Positions 38,592-47,838 are shown, counted from the first letter of the stretch. The stretch: DNA of 64,000 bases from Rudaea sp. 3F27F6 (GCF_005503555.1 NZ_SCNG01000001.1:1178001-1242000), one strand, 5' to 3'. A program made the numbers and translations. The notes: generated by a model from the sequence alone, not told the origin.

Positions 38592-39413
38592 TCAGCCCGG
38601 CATCCCCGGCCGACCGACGAACGCCACCGTTCGATACGTCACGCCGACCTTGCCGTCGCGCGCATGTTCGTCGAACAGCTTGGAAAGAAACTCCACCGCG
38701 CGCGCGCCGTCGGGGGTGCCGCGGCCCGGCATCGCCGAGCGCGACAGCGCGAGGCTGATCAGCCCCTCGCGGTCGAGTTCCTGCGCATGCGCCAGCTCGA
38801 AGCGTTCGAGCGATTCCGCGGCGAAGAACGCCGGCACCTTGGACAGATCCTGGCGGCGGTCGAGTTCGGCCTGGCGGTCGCCGCCGAATTCGTGGCGCAG
38901 ATCGGCGAGCGCCTTCTGCAGCGGGTCGCTGAGCGGGCGCGTGTTCCAGACGAGGACGACGCGGCCCTGCGGCTTGAGCACGCGCAGCCATTCGCGCCGC
39001 ACCGCCTCGACGTCGAACCAATGGAACGCCTGCGCGGCAGTGATCAGATCGAGCGAGGCGTCGGCGAGCGTGGTCGCCTCGGCGCTCGCCTCGATACTGC
39101 GGTATTTGCGGTACTGGCCGAGCGTGGCGTCGGCGACGGCGCGCATCTGCGCATTCGGCTCGATCGCGGTGACCGCGTAGCCGCGGTAGAGCAACTGGCC
39201 GGTGAACAGGCCCGTGCCCGCGGCGATGTCGGCGATCTGCGCCTCGGCGAACAAGGCGCGGCTCGCGCGCAGGTGTTCGAACAGCGCGGCCGGATAGCGC
39301 GGCCGCGCGGCGGCGTAGTCGGCGGCCTTGCTGGAAAACGCGCCGGTCGCGCCGCCGGTGTGGGCAAACAGTGCGGCGAGCGAAGCCACCGCGGACGAAG
39401 AAGATGCATTCAT
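38592..39413 (-). CDS. Class I SAM-dependent methyltransferase
   Basis: 273 residues. Motif I is 'IADIAAGTGLFTGQLL' (about 60-75), followed by 'VTAIEPNAQMRAVAD', 'LDLITAAQAFHWFD' and 'EWLRVLKPQGRVVLVWN', the order expected for the methyltransferase-11 group. The N-terminal 'FSSKAADYAAARPRYPAALFEHL' is the entry typical of these enzymes. The substrate is unknown. It converges with the cyclase gene (24 bp between stops) and lies downstream of the CitS-type carrier on the same strand, but 31 bp and no functional logic link them. Confidence 0.88.
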   Translation of the reverse strand: MNASSSSAVASLAALFAHTGGATGAFSSKAADYAAARPRYPAALFEHLRASRALFAEAQIADIAAGTGLFTGQLLYRGYAVTAIEPNAQMRAVADATLGQYRKYRSIEASAEATTLADASLDLITAAQAFHWFDVEAVRREWLRVLKPQGRVVLVWNTRPLSDPLQKALADLRHEFGGDRQAELDRRQDLSKVPAFFAAESLERFELAHAQELDREGLISLALSRSAMPGRGTPDGARAVEFLSKLFDEHARDGKVGVTYRTVAFVGRPGMPG

Positions 39414-39444
39414 GCCGGGAATTGCGCTCTTGCCTCTCTGGCCG

Positions 39445-40794
39445 TCAATGATACTGCGCCATCGCGATCAGGCTCAGGGTCACCGTGATCGCGCCGCCGA
39501 TGCGCGTGGCGATCTGCGCAAACGGCATCAGGATCATGCGGTTCGCCGCGGTCAGGATGGCGACGTCGCCGGTGCCGCCCTGGCCGCTGTGGCAGGCGTT
39601 CACGATCGCCGTCTCGATCGGATACATGTTCAAGCGCCGGCCGACGTAGAAGCCGGTCGCCATGAGCGAGGCCACCGTCGCCACGATCGTGATCAGATTC
39701 GCCAGAGTGAACGCGGCGATCAGTTTGTCCCACGGCGTCATCGACACGCCGATCGCGAACAGCAGCGGATAAGTGACGCCGACCGAGAAGAACTTGTAGA
39801 CGACGAATGCGCCCTGCTGCAGTTGCGGCGAGACCATATGCGCGAGCTTGGCCGCGACGGCGACGAACAGCATCGTCACCGGTGCCGGAAAGCCGAACAG
39901 CTTGTGGCCCATAAGGCCAATCATATACAGCGAGATCGCGGTGAGGCCGGCCGCGGCGATGTGACTGATATCGACGTGCGCGCCGATCTCTTCCTGCGCG
40001 GGCTGCATCTCGTCGTTTTCGCCGGGCTGCAGGCGGCCTTCGCCGGTAAGGTGCGGGTAGCGCTTGCCGAGCGAGTTGAGAACGCCCGAAAGCAGGATCG
40101 CGGTCAGGCTGCCGAGCATGACCATCGGCAGCACTTCGGCGAACAGGTCGCCCTGCTTCTGGCCGAGGATGCCGGAATAGCCGATCGATAGCGGAATTGC
40201 ACCTTCGCCGACGCCGCCGGCCATGATCGGCACGACGATGAAGAAGAACGTGTGCCAGGCGCCGAGTCCGAGCAGGGTGCCGACCAGGGTGCCGACGATC
40301 GCGGCGACGACCGAACCCGCGGCCAGCGGCACGAAGATCTTGAGGAAGCCTTTGACGAGGACGTTGCGGTCCATGCTCAGCAGGCTGCCGACGATGATGC
40401 CGGCGATGAACAAGTAGAGGAAATTCGTCGACTTGGTGAAGTCGGTGACGTTCTTGACCACGACCTCGGGCAGCGCTTTGTAGTATTCCAGCGCCGAAGG
40501 AATGAAGGTCGCGAAGATCGCGCCCGCGCCGACGTGGCGGACCAGCGGCAGGCGCTTGCCGAGTTCGGCGCAGGTGAAGCCGCCGATCGCGAGCACGGCG
40601 ATAGTCACGTTGATCTCGGCCGGCAGGGCGCCGAGATAGACGAAGCCGGCGATCAACAGGACGAGCAGGACATAGATCGGCAGCGGAATCACGCCGATGC
40701 GCAGTTCCATGAGCTTCCACCAGCCGTTCGGCCAGAACGGCTCCGCCGCGGCGGCCGGCGATCGGGGAAGGGGCGATACGTTCGTCGTCGGCAT
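39445..40794 (-). CDS. 2-hydroxycarboxylate (citrate/malate) : cation transporter, CitS family
   Basis: Inner-membrane secondary carrier, 449 residues from the ATG at 40794 with AGGA upstream. The family's two re-entrant loops carry the GGxG signatures: 'GGVGEGAIPLSIGYS' in the N-half and 'SGQGGTGDVAILTAANRM' near the C-terminus. About eleven helices are visible, starting 'IPLPIYVLLVLLIAGFVYLG'. Members import citrate, malate or lactate-type acids with Na+ or H+, or exchange them. It lies 31 bp after a beta-propeller gene, and the nearby two-component system resembles citrate-type regulators, so control by external carboxylates is plausible. Confidence 0.93.
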   Translation of the reverse strand: MPTTNVSPLPRSPAAAAEPFWPNGWWKLMELRIGVIPLPIYVLLVLLIAGFVYLGALPAEINVTIAVLAIGGFTCAELGKRLPLVRHVGAGAIFATFIPSALEYYKALPEVVVKNVTDFTKSTNFLYLFIAGIIVGSLLSMDRNVLVKGFLKIFVPLAAGSVVAAIVGTLVGTLLGLGAWHTFFFIVVPIMAGGVGEGAIPLSIGYSGILGQKQGDLFAEVLPMVMLGSLTAILLSGVLNSLGKRYPHLTGEGRLQPGENDEMQPAQEEIGAHVDISHIAAAGLTAISLYMIGLMGHKLFGFPAPVTMLFVAVAAKLAHMVSPQLQQGAFVVYKFFSVGVTYPLLFAIGVSMTPWDKLIAAFTLANLITIVATVASLMATGFYVGRRLNMYPIETAIVNACHSGQGGTGDVAILTAANRMILMPFAQIATRIGGAITVTLSLIAMAQYH

Positions 40795-40825
40795 GTCGTG
40801 ATCCTGCGTTGAGAGGTGCCGCGCG

Positions 40826-41914
40826 TCAGCGCGAGTAAGTGAGCACGGTGAAGCTGTCGTCGTAGTAGGTGTTCGGATAGAACGTCGCCACCGCACTGTT
40901 GATCTTCTTCGCCGGGTCGGCGGCGCCTTCGGCGGTCACCGTGTAGACCTTCTTGCTCTTCGCGTCGAGCGCCATCGTGCGCGCGTACGGGCGCGTGGTC
41001 ACCGCCTCGACGAGCTTGTAGTTGTCGGCGTCGGCCTGAGCATAGACGACGAGATTGGCGTCGACCCCGTTCGACGTGTAGATCTGCCGGGTCGACGCGT
41101 CGAAGACGACGCCGTCGTTGCCGCGCCCGATCGGCAGCGTGGTCACGACCTTGCCGCTGTCCGCATCGAGCACGGCAAGCACGGGCTTGTCGCCGCGGCA
41201 GCCGACGAAGACACGCTTGCTCGCCGGGTCGTAGTCGAGGCCGGTCGGCTGGCTGCAACCCTCGGTCGGCCATTCGGCGACGAGTTTGCGCTGGGCGACG
41301 TCGATCTTGGCGACGCGGTTCTTGTCGCGCTCGGCGACGAACATGTGGCCCTGCCCATCCGCGGCCGAGCCGTCGAGCTTGTGGCTGTCCATCTTGAGCG
41401 TGCCGGCGACGTTGCCGGTCTTCGCGTCGACGAAGGCGAGCGCTTCGCTGTCGCCCATGGTGAACACAAGCTGCTTCGATTTCGGATCGTAGAACACCGA
41501 GTCGCAGTCCTTGCCGAACGCGATTCGCTTGAGCGTCTTCAGCGTCGACAACTTGAACATTGTCGTCGAGCCGTCTTCGTTCGCCGTGTAGCCGAGGTCG
41601 AATTCGGGCACGAGACGGATCGCGCCGGCTTCGTCGGATTGTTCGATGATCTTGACGACCTGTTTCTTGCCGAGGTCGAACACGGTCGCGCCGTCGCCGC
41701 GGCGGCCGATGAACAGGTACGGGCGCGTCGCGTCGAGCGCGACGTAGTCCCAGTCGGGCGACTTGCCCTTGATCGTCGTCGCCGACTCGAGCCGGTAGAA
41801 CGGCTGCGCCGCGGCGGGAGCGGCGAGCGCGAGGCTCGCGGCGAGCGCAGCGCCGGCGCAGAGCAGCGGACGGAGACGGCTGAACCGGGATGCGGGTACG
41901 GACGGACGCTTCAT
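40826..41914 (-). CDS. Secreted YVTN/YncE-type beta-propeller protein 1
   Basis: 362 residues from ATG 41914, with AAGGGA 6 nt upstream. Signal peptide about 1-38 (ending PAAAQP). About seven blades with the repeating pattern of hydrophobic strand, VFVG/LFIG turns, 'VLDADSGKVVTTLPIGRGNDGVVFDASTRQIYTSNG' and similar. 'DCDSVFYDP' and 'EGCSQPTGLDYDP' hold two cysteines that could bond. No catalytic motif is seen; such propellers are often binding or scaffold proteins. It is co-directional with the CitS-type gene and follows an AT-rich promoter region with a perfect 8-bp-arm dyad. Confidence 0.88.
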   Translation of the reverse strand: MKRPSVPASRFSRLRPLLCAGAALAASLALAAPAAAQPFYRLESATTIKGKSPDWDYVALDATRPYLFIGRRGDGATVFDLGKKQVVKIIEQSDEAGAIRLVPEFDLGYTANEDGSTTMFKLSTLKTLKRIAFGKDCDSVFYDPKSKQLVFTMGDSEALAFVDAKTGNVAGTLKMDSHKLDGSAADGQGHMFVAERDKNRVAKIDVAQRKLVAEWPTEGCSQPTGLDYDPASKRVFVGCRGDKPVLAVLDADSGKVVTTLPIGRGNDGVVFDASTRQIYTSNGVDANLVVYAQADADNYKLVEAVTTRPYARTMALDAKSKKVYTVTAEGAADPAKKINSAVATFYPNTYYDDSFTVLTYSR

Positions 41915-42085
41915 TTCGTTTCCCTTGCGCAATGGAATGTAATTGTATTTATCATGCAAATAGTACAATCAAGATGCAACTGAATTCTTTCTCTATTCAG
42001 TTTTTTCCGAAGAAACCGTACGCAAAATTTAACTTTCTCTGAGAAAAATCCACCGATTGCGCGGCGGCTTCCTGGCTCTCAAGAC
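41915..42085. promoter_or_regulatory. AT-rich promoter region with perfect dyad upstream of propeller/CitS genes
   Basis: Much more AT-rich than the rest of the locus. A dyad at 41978-42002 has 8-bp perfect arms (aactgaat...attcagtt, 9-bp centre) and runs into a T6 tract on the plus strand (A6 on the transcribed minus side). Since no plus-strand gene ends here, it is more likely an operator or UP-like site for the minus-strand gene starting at 41914 than a terminator, though it could end stray plus-strand transcripts. Confidence 0.45.
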
Positions 42086-43135
42086 CTATTTGAGAACGTT
42101 GTAGCTCAACACCGCGGCGGTCGCCTGGGTATCGCCGGGCGAGGCGGCGACAAAGAGCTTGCCGAGTTCCGGCACGAGGATGCCGGTCTTCGCGCCGGGT
42201 GCCGACGCGATGCGCGGCAGCTCTTCGTAGTGGTCGGCGTCCTTCTCGGCGAACACGCCAATATAGCCTTCGCCGCCGAGCGCGTAGATGCGGCGGTTGA
42301 TCTTGTCGAACAGCACCTGGTCGCAGCGTTCGGGCGCCTTGAAGTTGGCGATGGTTTTGCCCGTGTCGGCGTTGAGCACGAGCAGGCGCCCCGGCGCGCG
42401 CGTGATGACGAACAGGCGTCGCGTGGCCTCGTCGAAAGCGAGCGGCGCGTTCTTCTGCGCTTCGCGGATCGGCCAGCTCGCGATGATACTGCGCGTCTTC
42501 TTGTCGACCACGGCCATCTCGTTCTTGCCGGTGACGTTGATGTAGAGCTTGTTGCCGCGCTCCTCGATCGCCATCGCCTCGACCTTGTCGGTGGCGAACT
42601 TGAGTTCGCCGTAGTTGCGGCCGGTGTAGGGATCGATCTCGACGAGCCAGGAATCGGTCTGCTTCATGTCACGGCCGCCGGCGACGACGTACAGGCGCTT
42701 GCGCGTCTTGTCGTAGCCCATCGAGTCGGCGCCCTTGGTGTGCTTGAACGAGCCGACGATGCGGTAGCTCGTGCCGTCGATGACCTTGGTCGCGCCGTCC
42801 GAGCCGGTCTGGGTGACGACGAGCCTGTTCGCATCGGGCAGATAGAGCAGGCCGTGCGGCGTGCCGACACCCTCGATCGTCTTCAGATGGCGGCCGGTGG
42901 CGAGATCGAACACTTCGAGCGTGTCGTGGTCTTCCGCGGCGAGGAACAGGCGGTTGCCTTTCAGATCGACCTCGAAATGATCGAAGTCGCCCGTGTAGCC
43001 TGGCAGTTCGACGCGCCCCGCCGCTTCGAGCGACGGCGCCGCGGCGCCGTCCTGCGCGGTCGCGTGGGAAGGCTGCCACGCCGCCACGGCGGCAAAGGCG
43101 AACAGCATGAGCAGGGACGGAGTGCGCATCGTCAT
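42086..43135 (-). CDS. Secreted YVTN/YncE-type beta-propeller protein 2
   Basis: 349 residues; signal peptide about 1-28 (ending SHATAQ), ribosome site GGAG 6 nt before the ATG at 43135. Repeated blades: 'HFEVDLKGNRLFLAAEDHDTLEVFDLATGRHLKTIEGVGTPHGLLYLPDANRLVVTQTG' and similar, ending VLSYNVLK. Unlike propeller 1 it has no paired cysteines in the blades except 'ERCDQVLF'. It lies 38 bp downstream of the tandem-domain gene (44042-43173), so these two are one transcription unit, followed by the AT-rich gap before propeller 1. Confidence 0.88.
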   Translation of the reverse strand: MTMRTPSLLMLFAFAAVAAWQPSHATAQDGAAAPSLEAAGRVELPGYTGDFDHFEVDLKGNRLFLAAEDHDTLEVFDLATGRHLKTIEGVGTPHGLLYLPDANRLVVTQTGSDGATKVIDGTSYRIVGSFKHTKGADSMGYDKTRKRLYVVAGGRDMKQTDSWLVEIDPYTGRNYGELKFATDKVEAMAIEERGNKLYINVTGKNEMAVVDKKTRSIIASWPIREAQKNAPLAFDEATRRLFVITRAPGRLLVLNADTGKTIANFKAPERCDQVLFDKINRRIYALGGEGYIGVFAEKDADHYEELPRIASAPGAKTGILVPELGKLFVAASPGDTQATAAVLSYNVLK

Positions 43136-43172
43136 GTATTTCTCCTTGAGTATTCGTCGGCGGCGCGTTGGC

Positions 43173-44042
43173 TCAGCCGGCCGGCTGCAGCAGCCGGTCC
43201 ACGCCGGTAATGCGCGCGGCCATCGAGCCGCGCAGGGTTTCGGCGCGGCGGTGCAGCGCCTGCTGGTCGTCGCCCTTCTTGTACGGAAAGACGATGCCGA
43301 CCGCGCCGATCACCTTGCCGCCCGCATCGCGCAGCACGCCTTCGGATTCGAAGCGGTCGCCGCTGTCGTTGACTTCGAGGCGCGGCTCGCCGGTGGTGAT
43401 CACGCTCATGTCGTCTTCGTCGGCCGCCTTGCCGATGCGGCCGATGTTCGAGGCGATGATCGGGTACTTGGCGTTGCTCGGCGCCGGCGCGTGCACGGCG
43501 ACGATGACGAGATCCTTGTTCGCGTCGAGCATGTCGTCGACGAGCTTCTGCGCGAAGCTGCTTGTCGGAATCGACGCGTCGACCGGCGTGTCCTCCATCA
43601 GGTTCGCGAGGTGCGAAATGCGCCGCGCGATGCGGTCGCGGATTTCTTCGGCCTGCTTGCGCAGCGCGGCCTGATCGTCGCCGCGGTGGTAGGCGAACGC
43701 GATGCCGAGCGAACCGACCGTGCGCCGCGACGCGTCGAGCAGGCGCTGGTTGACCTCGTAGCGATCGCCGGCCTTGTTCAGCGCCGCGCTGACCTTGCCG
43801 CTGGCGATCACGTCGAGGTCTTCCTGGTCGGCCTTCTCGCCGAGATGGCCGTTGCGCGCGGCGATCACGATGTTCGCGGCCGACTTCGGCGGAGTCACGT
43901 GCATCTCGATCGCGATGACTTGCGGATGCGCCGCCGCGGCGCGGTCGACGAGTTCCTGCGCGTAGATTTTCTTCTGCGCTTCGCCCGCGTGCGCGGTGGC
44001 GAAGACGGCGAGCGTCGCGAGCAGACTGGCAATGCGGAACAT
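43173..44042 (-). CDS. Secreted protein with two copies of an unnamed domain
   Basis: 289 residues from ATG 44042, with GGGAGG 4 nt upstream. After the signal (about 1-21, ending TAHAGE) come two tandem domains, at about 25-147 and 160-283. Each runs: AQxLVD helix, HxxPP or HxPAP loop, 'IGxxADxxDxxVIxxG', 'RxxVGSLGIAFxYxxGDDxxAL', then 'AExxRDxxAxRI'. The first opens KKIYAQ exactly like the 32765-33316 protein in the PstS-like cluster. I know no named family for it. It heads the propeller gene pair and diverges from a two-component system with 246 bp between starts. Confidence 0.83.
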   Translation of the reverse strand: MFRIASLLATLAVFATAHAGEAQKKIYAQELVDRAAAAHPQVIAIEMHVTPPKSAANIVIAARNGHLGEKADQEDLDVIASGKVSAALNKAGDRYEVNQRLLDASRRTVGSLGIAFAYHRGDDQAALRKQAEEIRDRIARRISHLANLMEDTPVDASIPTSSFAQKLVDDMLDANKDLVIVAVHAPAPSNAKYPIIASNIGRIGKAADEDDMSVITTGEPRLEVNDSGDRFESEGVLRDAGGKVIGAVGIVFPYKKGDDQQALHRRAETLRGSMAARITGVDRLLQPAG

Positions 44043-44288
44043 CTGTCCTCCCGGTTCTTGATCGGCCCGGCTGCATGGCCGGCGCGTTGTTCGGACCCGC
44101 GCGGCGCCGCCTTCAAAGCCGATGCGGCGGCGCTTCTGCGCGATTGCGGCGCACCTTATCCGCGCAACCTTTCGCCGCCCTGAAGCCATTCTTAAAGGGA
44201 ATTCAGATTGGTGTTGCAGCGCGTATCGCATCTGCGCGGGCAGTCTGATTTATTGGCGCTCCGGCATCGCCAGCGAGTCGCCCCGCCC

Positions 44289-44954
44289 ATGAAGATCATG
44301 ATCGTCGAAGATCAGCCGCGCCTCGGCCAGTTCCTCAAGCAGGGACTCGCCGAACGTGCCTATACGGTGGAATGGGTGCATAACTGCAGGCAGGCGCGCG
44401 ACGCGCTGTGCGAAACCAATTACGACGTCATCGTCCTCGATCTCGGCCTGCCCGACGGCGACGGCCTCGCCCTGTTGCGCGAGTGGCGGCAAAGCGGTTT
44501 CGTCGAGCCGGTGCTGATCCTTTCTGCGCGCGATACGGTCGACGATCGCATCGCCGGCCTCGACCAGGGCGCCGACGATTATCTGCAGAAGCCTTTCAGC
44601 TTCGAAGAACTGCTCGCGCGCGTGCGCGCACTGATCCGCCGCCAGGGCGCGGTCAAACAGACCATGCTCGAATACCGCGGCATCCAGCTCGACCTGCTCA
44701 GTCATACCGTGCGCATCAACGCCGATCCGATCGACCTGACCAGCCGCGAGTTCGCCCTGCTCGAAATCTTCATGCACAACCCGGGGCGCACGCTCACGCG
44801 CACGCTGATCTCGGAGAAGATCTGGGCCTCGCACTACGACATCGACACGAATCTGCTCGACGTCTACATGAGCCGCCTGCGCGCCAAACTCGAACCCGGT
44901 TTCGACAAGCCGCTGTTCAAGACCGTGCGCGGCGTCGGTTACCAGCTCGTCTGA
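44289..44954 (+). CDS. OmpR-type response regulator
   Basis: 221 residues. The receiver has EDQ (7-9), phospho-acceptor Asp51 (VLDLGLP) and Lys in YLQKPFSF. The C-terminal winged helix has 'LTSREFALLEIFMHNPGRTLTRTLISEKIW' and 'LLDVYMSRLRAKLEPG'. It resembles the QseB/TctD/CopR group. I took the ATG at 44289 because the longer frame from 44208 adds unsupported residues. It is followed after 25 bp by its kinase, and it diverges from the tandem-domain/propeller/CitS genes, its likely regulon. Confidence 0.93.
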   Translation: MKIMIVEDQPRLGQFLKQGLAERAYTVEWVHNCRQARDALCETNYDVIVLDLGLPDGDGLALLREWRQSGFVEPVLILSARDTVDDRIAGLDQGADDYLQKPFSFEELLARVRALIRRQGAVKQTMLEYRGIQLDLLSHTVRINADPIDLTSREFALLEIFMHNPGRTLTRTLISEKIWASHYDIDTNLLDVYMSRLRAKLEPGFDKPLFKTVRGVGYQLV

Positions 44955-44979
44955 ACGCGGACCGGACGGCGCGCGCACC

Positions 44980-46338
44980 ATGATCCATTCGATCGGCATG
45001 CGTCTCGCGGTGTGGTACGCGTTCGCCGCGACGATCACCCTTGCCTGCCTGTTCGTCGTCGGCTACGAGCTGCTGCGCAGCCGCCTCGTCCACGGCCTCG
45101 ACCTGCTCAATGAGGCCGAGGCGCGCCAGATCCGTTCGCATCTCGGCCCCGACTACGCCTCGCTCGACATCGAAGCGATCGACCAGCGCATCCGCGAGAC
45201 CACCGAATCAGCCTCGGTGCTGTTCTACATCAACGTGCACAACACTTCGAGCAACATCCTGTTCTACTCGCACAACCTCAACGGCGTGGCGATTCCCGAT
45301 GTGCGCGGCGAACGCATCTTCGACACGGTGATCGACGGCGTCGGCCCGGTGCGCGTCGGCGAGGTCGTGCTCGACGGGCTCGATATCGTCATCGCCACGC
45401 CGTCGACTCAGGTCAACGCGACGATGCGCGACTACGTCGAAGTCTGCGCCGCGCTGCTTCTCGCCATGCTGCTGGTGAGCATGGCGATCGGCTACGGCCT
45501 GAGCCGGCTCGCCCTGCGTCCGGTGCGTACGATCGCCGAGACCGCACGCCGCATCGGCTCAGACAATCTCGGCGAGCGCATGCCGGTCGGCGAGGTGCGC
45601 GACGAAATCTCCGATCTCGCGCGCCTGCTCAACGAGATGTTCGATCGCCTCGAAACCTCGTTCAACCAGATCCGCCGCTTCACCGCCGAAGCCTCGCACG
45701 AGCTGAAGACGCCGCTCGCGCTCGCGCGCCTGCACGCGGAAAAGCTCATTGTCGACGGCCGTTTCGCGCCCGCACAGGAAGAAGGCTTGCAGATTCTGCT
45801 CGAAGAGATCGGCCATCTCGATCACATCATCGATCAGTTGCTGTTTCTTTCGCGCGTCGAAGCGAAGGTGACGCGCCTCGATCTCGTCGCGCAGGACCCC
45901 AGTGCGTTCCTGCGCGGCTTCGCGCCCGACGCAAGCGTGCTCGTCGAACACCGCGGCCTGCGTTTCCGCTGCGACCACGAAGGCGCCGGCACGGTGCGCT
46001 TCGCCGCGAAGTGGATACGCCAGGTGCTGCTCAACCTGATCAGCAACGCGATCAAGGCCTCGCCCGCGCACGGCCTGATCGAACTGCAGTCGACGCTCGC
46101 CGACGGCGTCTGGCGCGTCGCCGTCATCGACCAGGGCCGCGGCTTGCCGCCGACCGAACTCGAACGCATCTTCGAGCGCTTCGTGCGCGTGCAAGGCGCC
46201 GGCTACGACGACGGCAAGAGCAGCGGCCTCGGCCTCAGCATCTGCCGCAGCATCGTCGGCCTGCATGGCGGCCATATCCGCGCGGAGAACGGCGCGGCCG
46301 GCAGCGGCCTCAGAGTGATCTTCGAGATTCCCGAATAG
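44980..46338 (+). CDS. Sensor histidine kinase
   Basis: 452 residues: membrane helix about 11-33, periplasmic domain about 35-152, helix about 154-175, HAMP about 176-230, DHp with phospho-acceptor His240 in EASHELKTPLALAR, and catalytic domain with N-box NLISNAIKAS, G1 DQGRGLPP and G2 SGLGLSI. It is adjacent to and co-directional with its regulator. The periplasmic part is of the size that senses small ligands or metal ions. The regulated genes are probably the divergent ones at 39445-44042. Confidence 0.93.
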   Translation: MIHSIGMRLAVWYAFAATITLACLFVVGYELLRSRLVHGLDLLNEAEARQIRSHLGPDYASLDIEAIDQRIRETTESASVLFYINVHNTSSNILFYSHNLNGVAIPDVRGERIFDTVIDGVGPVRVGEVVLDGLDIVIATPSTQVNATMRDYVEVCAALLLAMLLVSMAIGYGLSRLALRPVRTIAETARRIGSDNLGERMPVGEVRDEISDLARLLNEMFDRLETSFNQIRRFTAEASHELKTPLALARLHAEKLIVDGRFAPAQEEGLQILLEEIGHLDHIIDQLLFLSRVEAKVTRLDLVAQDPSAFLRGFAPDASVLVEHRGLRFRCDHEGAGTVRFAAKWIRQVLLNLISNAIKASPAHGLIELQSTLADGVWRVAVIDQGRGLPPTELERIFERFVRVQGAGYDDGKSSGLGLSICRSIVGLHGGHIRAENGAAGSGLRVIFEIPE

Positions 46339-46362
46339 ATGCCGCAGCGCGCGGCGGCGCAG

Positions 46363-47838
46363 CTACAGGCCGCCGACCGCCTCTGCGACCGCGCGGAACA
46401 GCGCGCGGCACTTGTTCATCGTTTCTTTCCATTCGAGCTCGGGCACCGAATCGGCGACGACGCCGCCGGCCGCCTGCACGTGCAGTTGGCCGTTCTGCAC
46501 GATCGCCGTGCGGATCGCGATCGCGAGATCGGCCTCGTCGTGCCAGTTCCAGTAGCCGATCGCGCCGCCGTAGACGCCGCGCTTGACCGTTTCGAGTTCG
46601 GCGATCACTTCCATTGCGCGCACCTTCGGCGCGCCGGTCAGCGTGCCCGCGGGGAACGTCGCGCGGAACACATCCATGAACGACAAGCTAGGCTTGAGCT
46701 TGCCGACCACTTCGGAAACGATGTGCATCACGTGCGAGTAGCGTTCGACCTCCATGTTCGCGGTCAGTTCGACCGTGCCCGTTTCGGCGATGCGGCCGAT
46801 GTCGTTGCGGCCGAGGTCGATCAGCATCAGATGCTCGGCGCGCTCTTTCGGATCGGCGAGCAACTCGGCTTCCATCGCCACGTCTTCCTCGGGCGTGTGC
46901 CCGCGCCGGCGCGTCCCGGCGATCGGGCGCAGCACGGCCTGGCCGGCCTGCGCGCGCACGAGGATTTCGGGCGAAGAGCCGATGATCTGCTCGCCGCCGA
47001 GATCGATGTAGTACATGTACGGCGACGGATTCAGCGCGCGCAGCGCGCGGTACACGTCGAGCGGACGCGAGCGGAACGGCACCGACAGGCGCTGGCTGAT
47101 CTGCACCTGGAACACGTCGCCCGCGTAGACATATTCCTTCGCGCGCTCGACCGCCTTGAGGTAATCCTCTTTCGGGAAACTCGAGACAAAATGCGATTCG
47201 TCGATCGCCTTCGGATCGACGCTGTCGGGATAGGCCGCGCTGGTCGAGCGCAGGCGATGCACGAGCGAATCGAGCCGGCGCTGCGCACGCGCGTAAGCGC
47301 GCGGCTCGGCGGGATCGGCGTTGACGATCAGATAGAGCTTGCCCTTGAGGTTGTCGAACACGGCCAGCTCTTCGGCGAGCATTAGGCAGATGTCGGGCAT
47401 GCCGAGCCGGTCGGGCTTGGCGTCCGCCTTGATGCGGCGTTCGATGTAGCTCGCGCACTCGTAGCCGAAGTAGCCGACCAGACCGCCGGCGAATTTCGGC
47501 AGGCCCTCCATGCGCGGCACCTTGTACTGCGCCTTGATCGCGGCGATCTCGGCGAGCGGGTCGGCGACCTCGCGGTCGTCGACGGTTTCGCCTTCCTCGG
47601 TGATGGTCAGGCGATGCCCAGCGACGCGGATCACGCGCCGCGCCGGCAGGCCGATGATCGAATAGCGTCCCCAGCGCGCGCCGCCCTCGACCGATTCGAA
47701 AAGATAGGCGTACGGCCCATCGGCGAGTTTGAGGTACACCGACAGCGGCGTGTCGAGGTCGGACAGCACCTCGCGCACGAGCGGAATGCGGTTGTAGCCT
47801 TGCGCGGCGAGCGCGGCGAATTCAGCGGGGGAGATCAC
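46363..47838 (-). CDS. trpE: Anthranilate synthase component I
   Basis: First enzyme of tryptophan synthesis (chorismate to anthranilate, with TrpG), 491 residues. Features: feedback site near the N-terminus with 'LDTPLSVYLKLADGPYAYLFESVEGG' (the LLES-type element), 'FAGGLVGYFGYE', then the chorismate-binding core with 'QVQISQRLSVPF', 'PSPYMYYIDLGGEQIIGSSPE', 'PIAGTRRRG', 'HLMLIDLGRNDIGRI' and 'FPAGTLTGAPKVRAMEVIAELE'. The start is GTG at 47838. No trpG, rpe or phosphatase gene adjoins it here, although rpe is about 8 kb away. I saw no leader peptide upstream, so any Trp control here is likely by enzyme feedback. Confidence 0.97.
   Translation of the reverse strand: MISPAEFAALAAQGYNRIPLVREVLSDLDTPLSVYLKLADGPYAYLFESVEGGARWGRYSIIGLPARRVIRVAGHRLTITEEGETVDDREVADPLAEIAAIKAQYKVPRMEGLPKFAGGLVGYFGYECASYIERRIKADAKPDRLGMPDICLMLAEELAVFDNLKGKLYLIVNADPAEPRAYARAQRRLDSLVHRLRSTSAAYPDSVDPKAIDESHFVSSFPKEDYLKAVERAKEYVYAGDVFQVQISQRLSVPFRSRPLDVYRALRALNPSPYMYYIDLGGEQIIGSSPEILVRAQAGQAVLRPIAGTRRRGHTPEEDVAMEAELLADPKERAEHLMLIDLGRNDIGRIAETGTVELTANMEVERYSHVMHIVSEVVGKLKPSLSFMDVFRATFPAGTLTGAPKVRAMEVIAELETVKRGVYGGAIGYWNWHDEADLAIAIRTAIVQNGQLHVQAAGGVVADSVPELEWKETMNKCRALFRAVAEAVGGL

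Noticed and set aside
41978..42006. Rho-independent terminator on the plus strand (dyad followed by T6)
   Set aside because: No plus-strand gene ends upstream; the position suits an operator of the minus-strand gene better.
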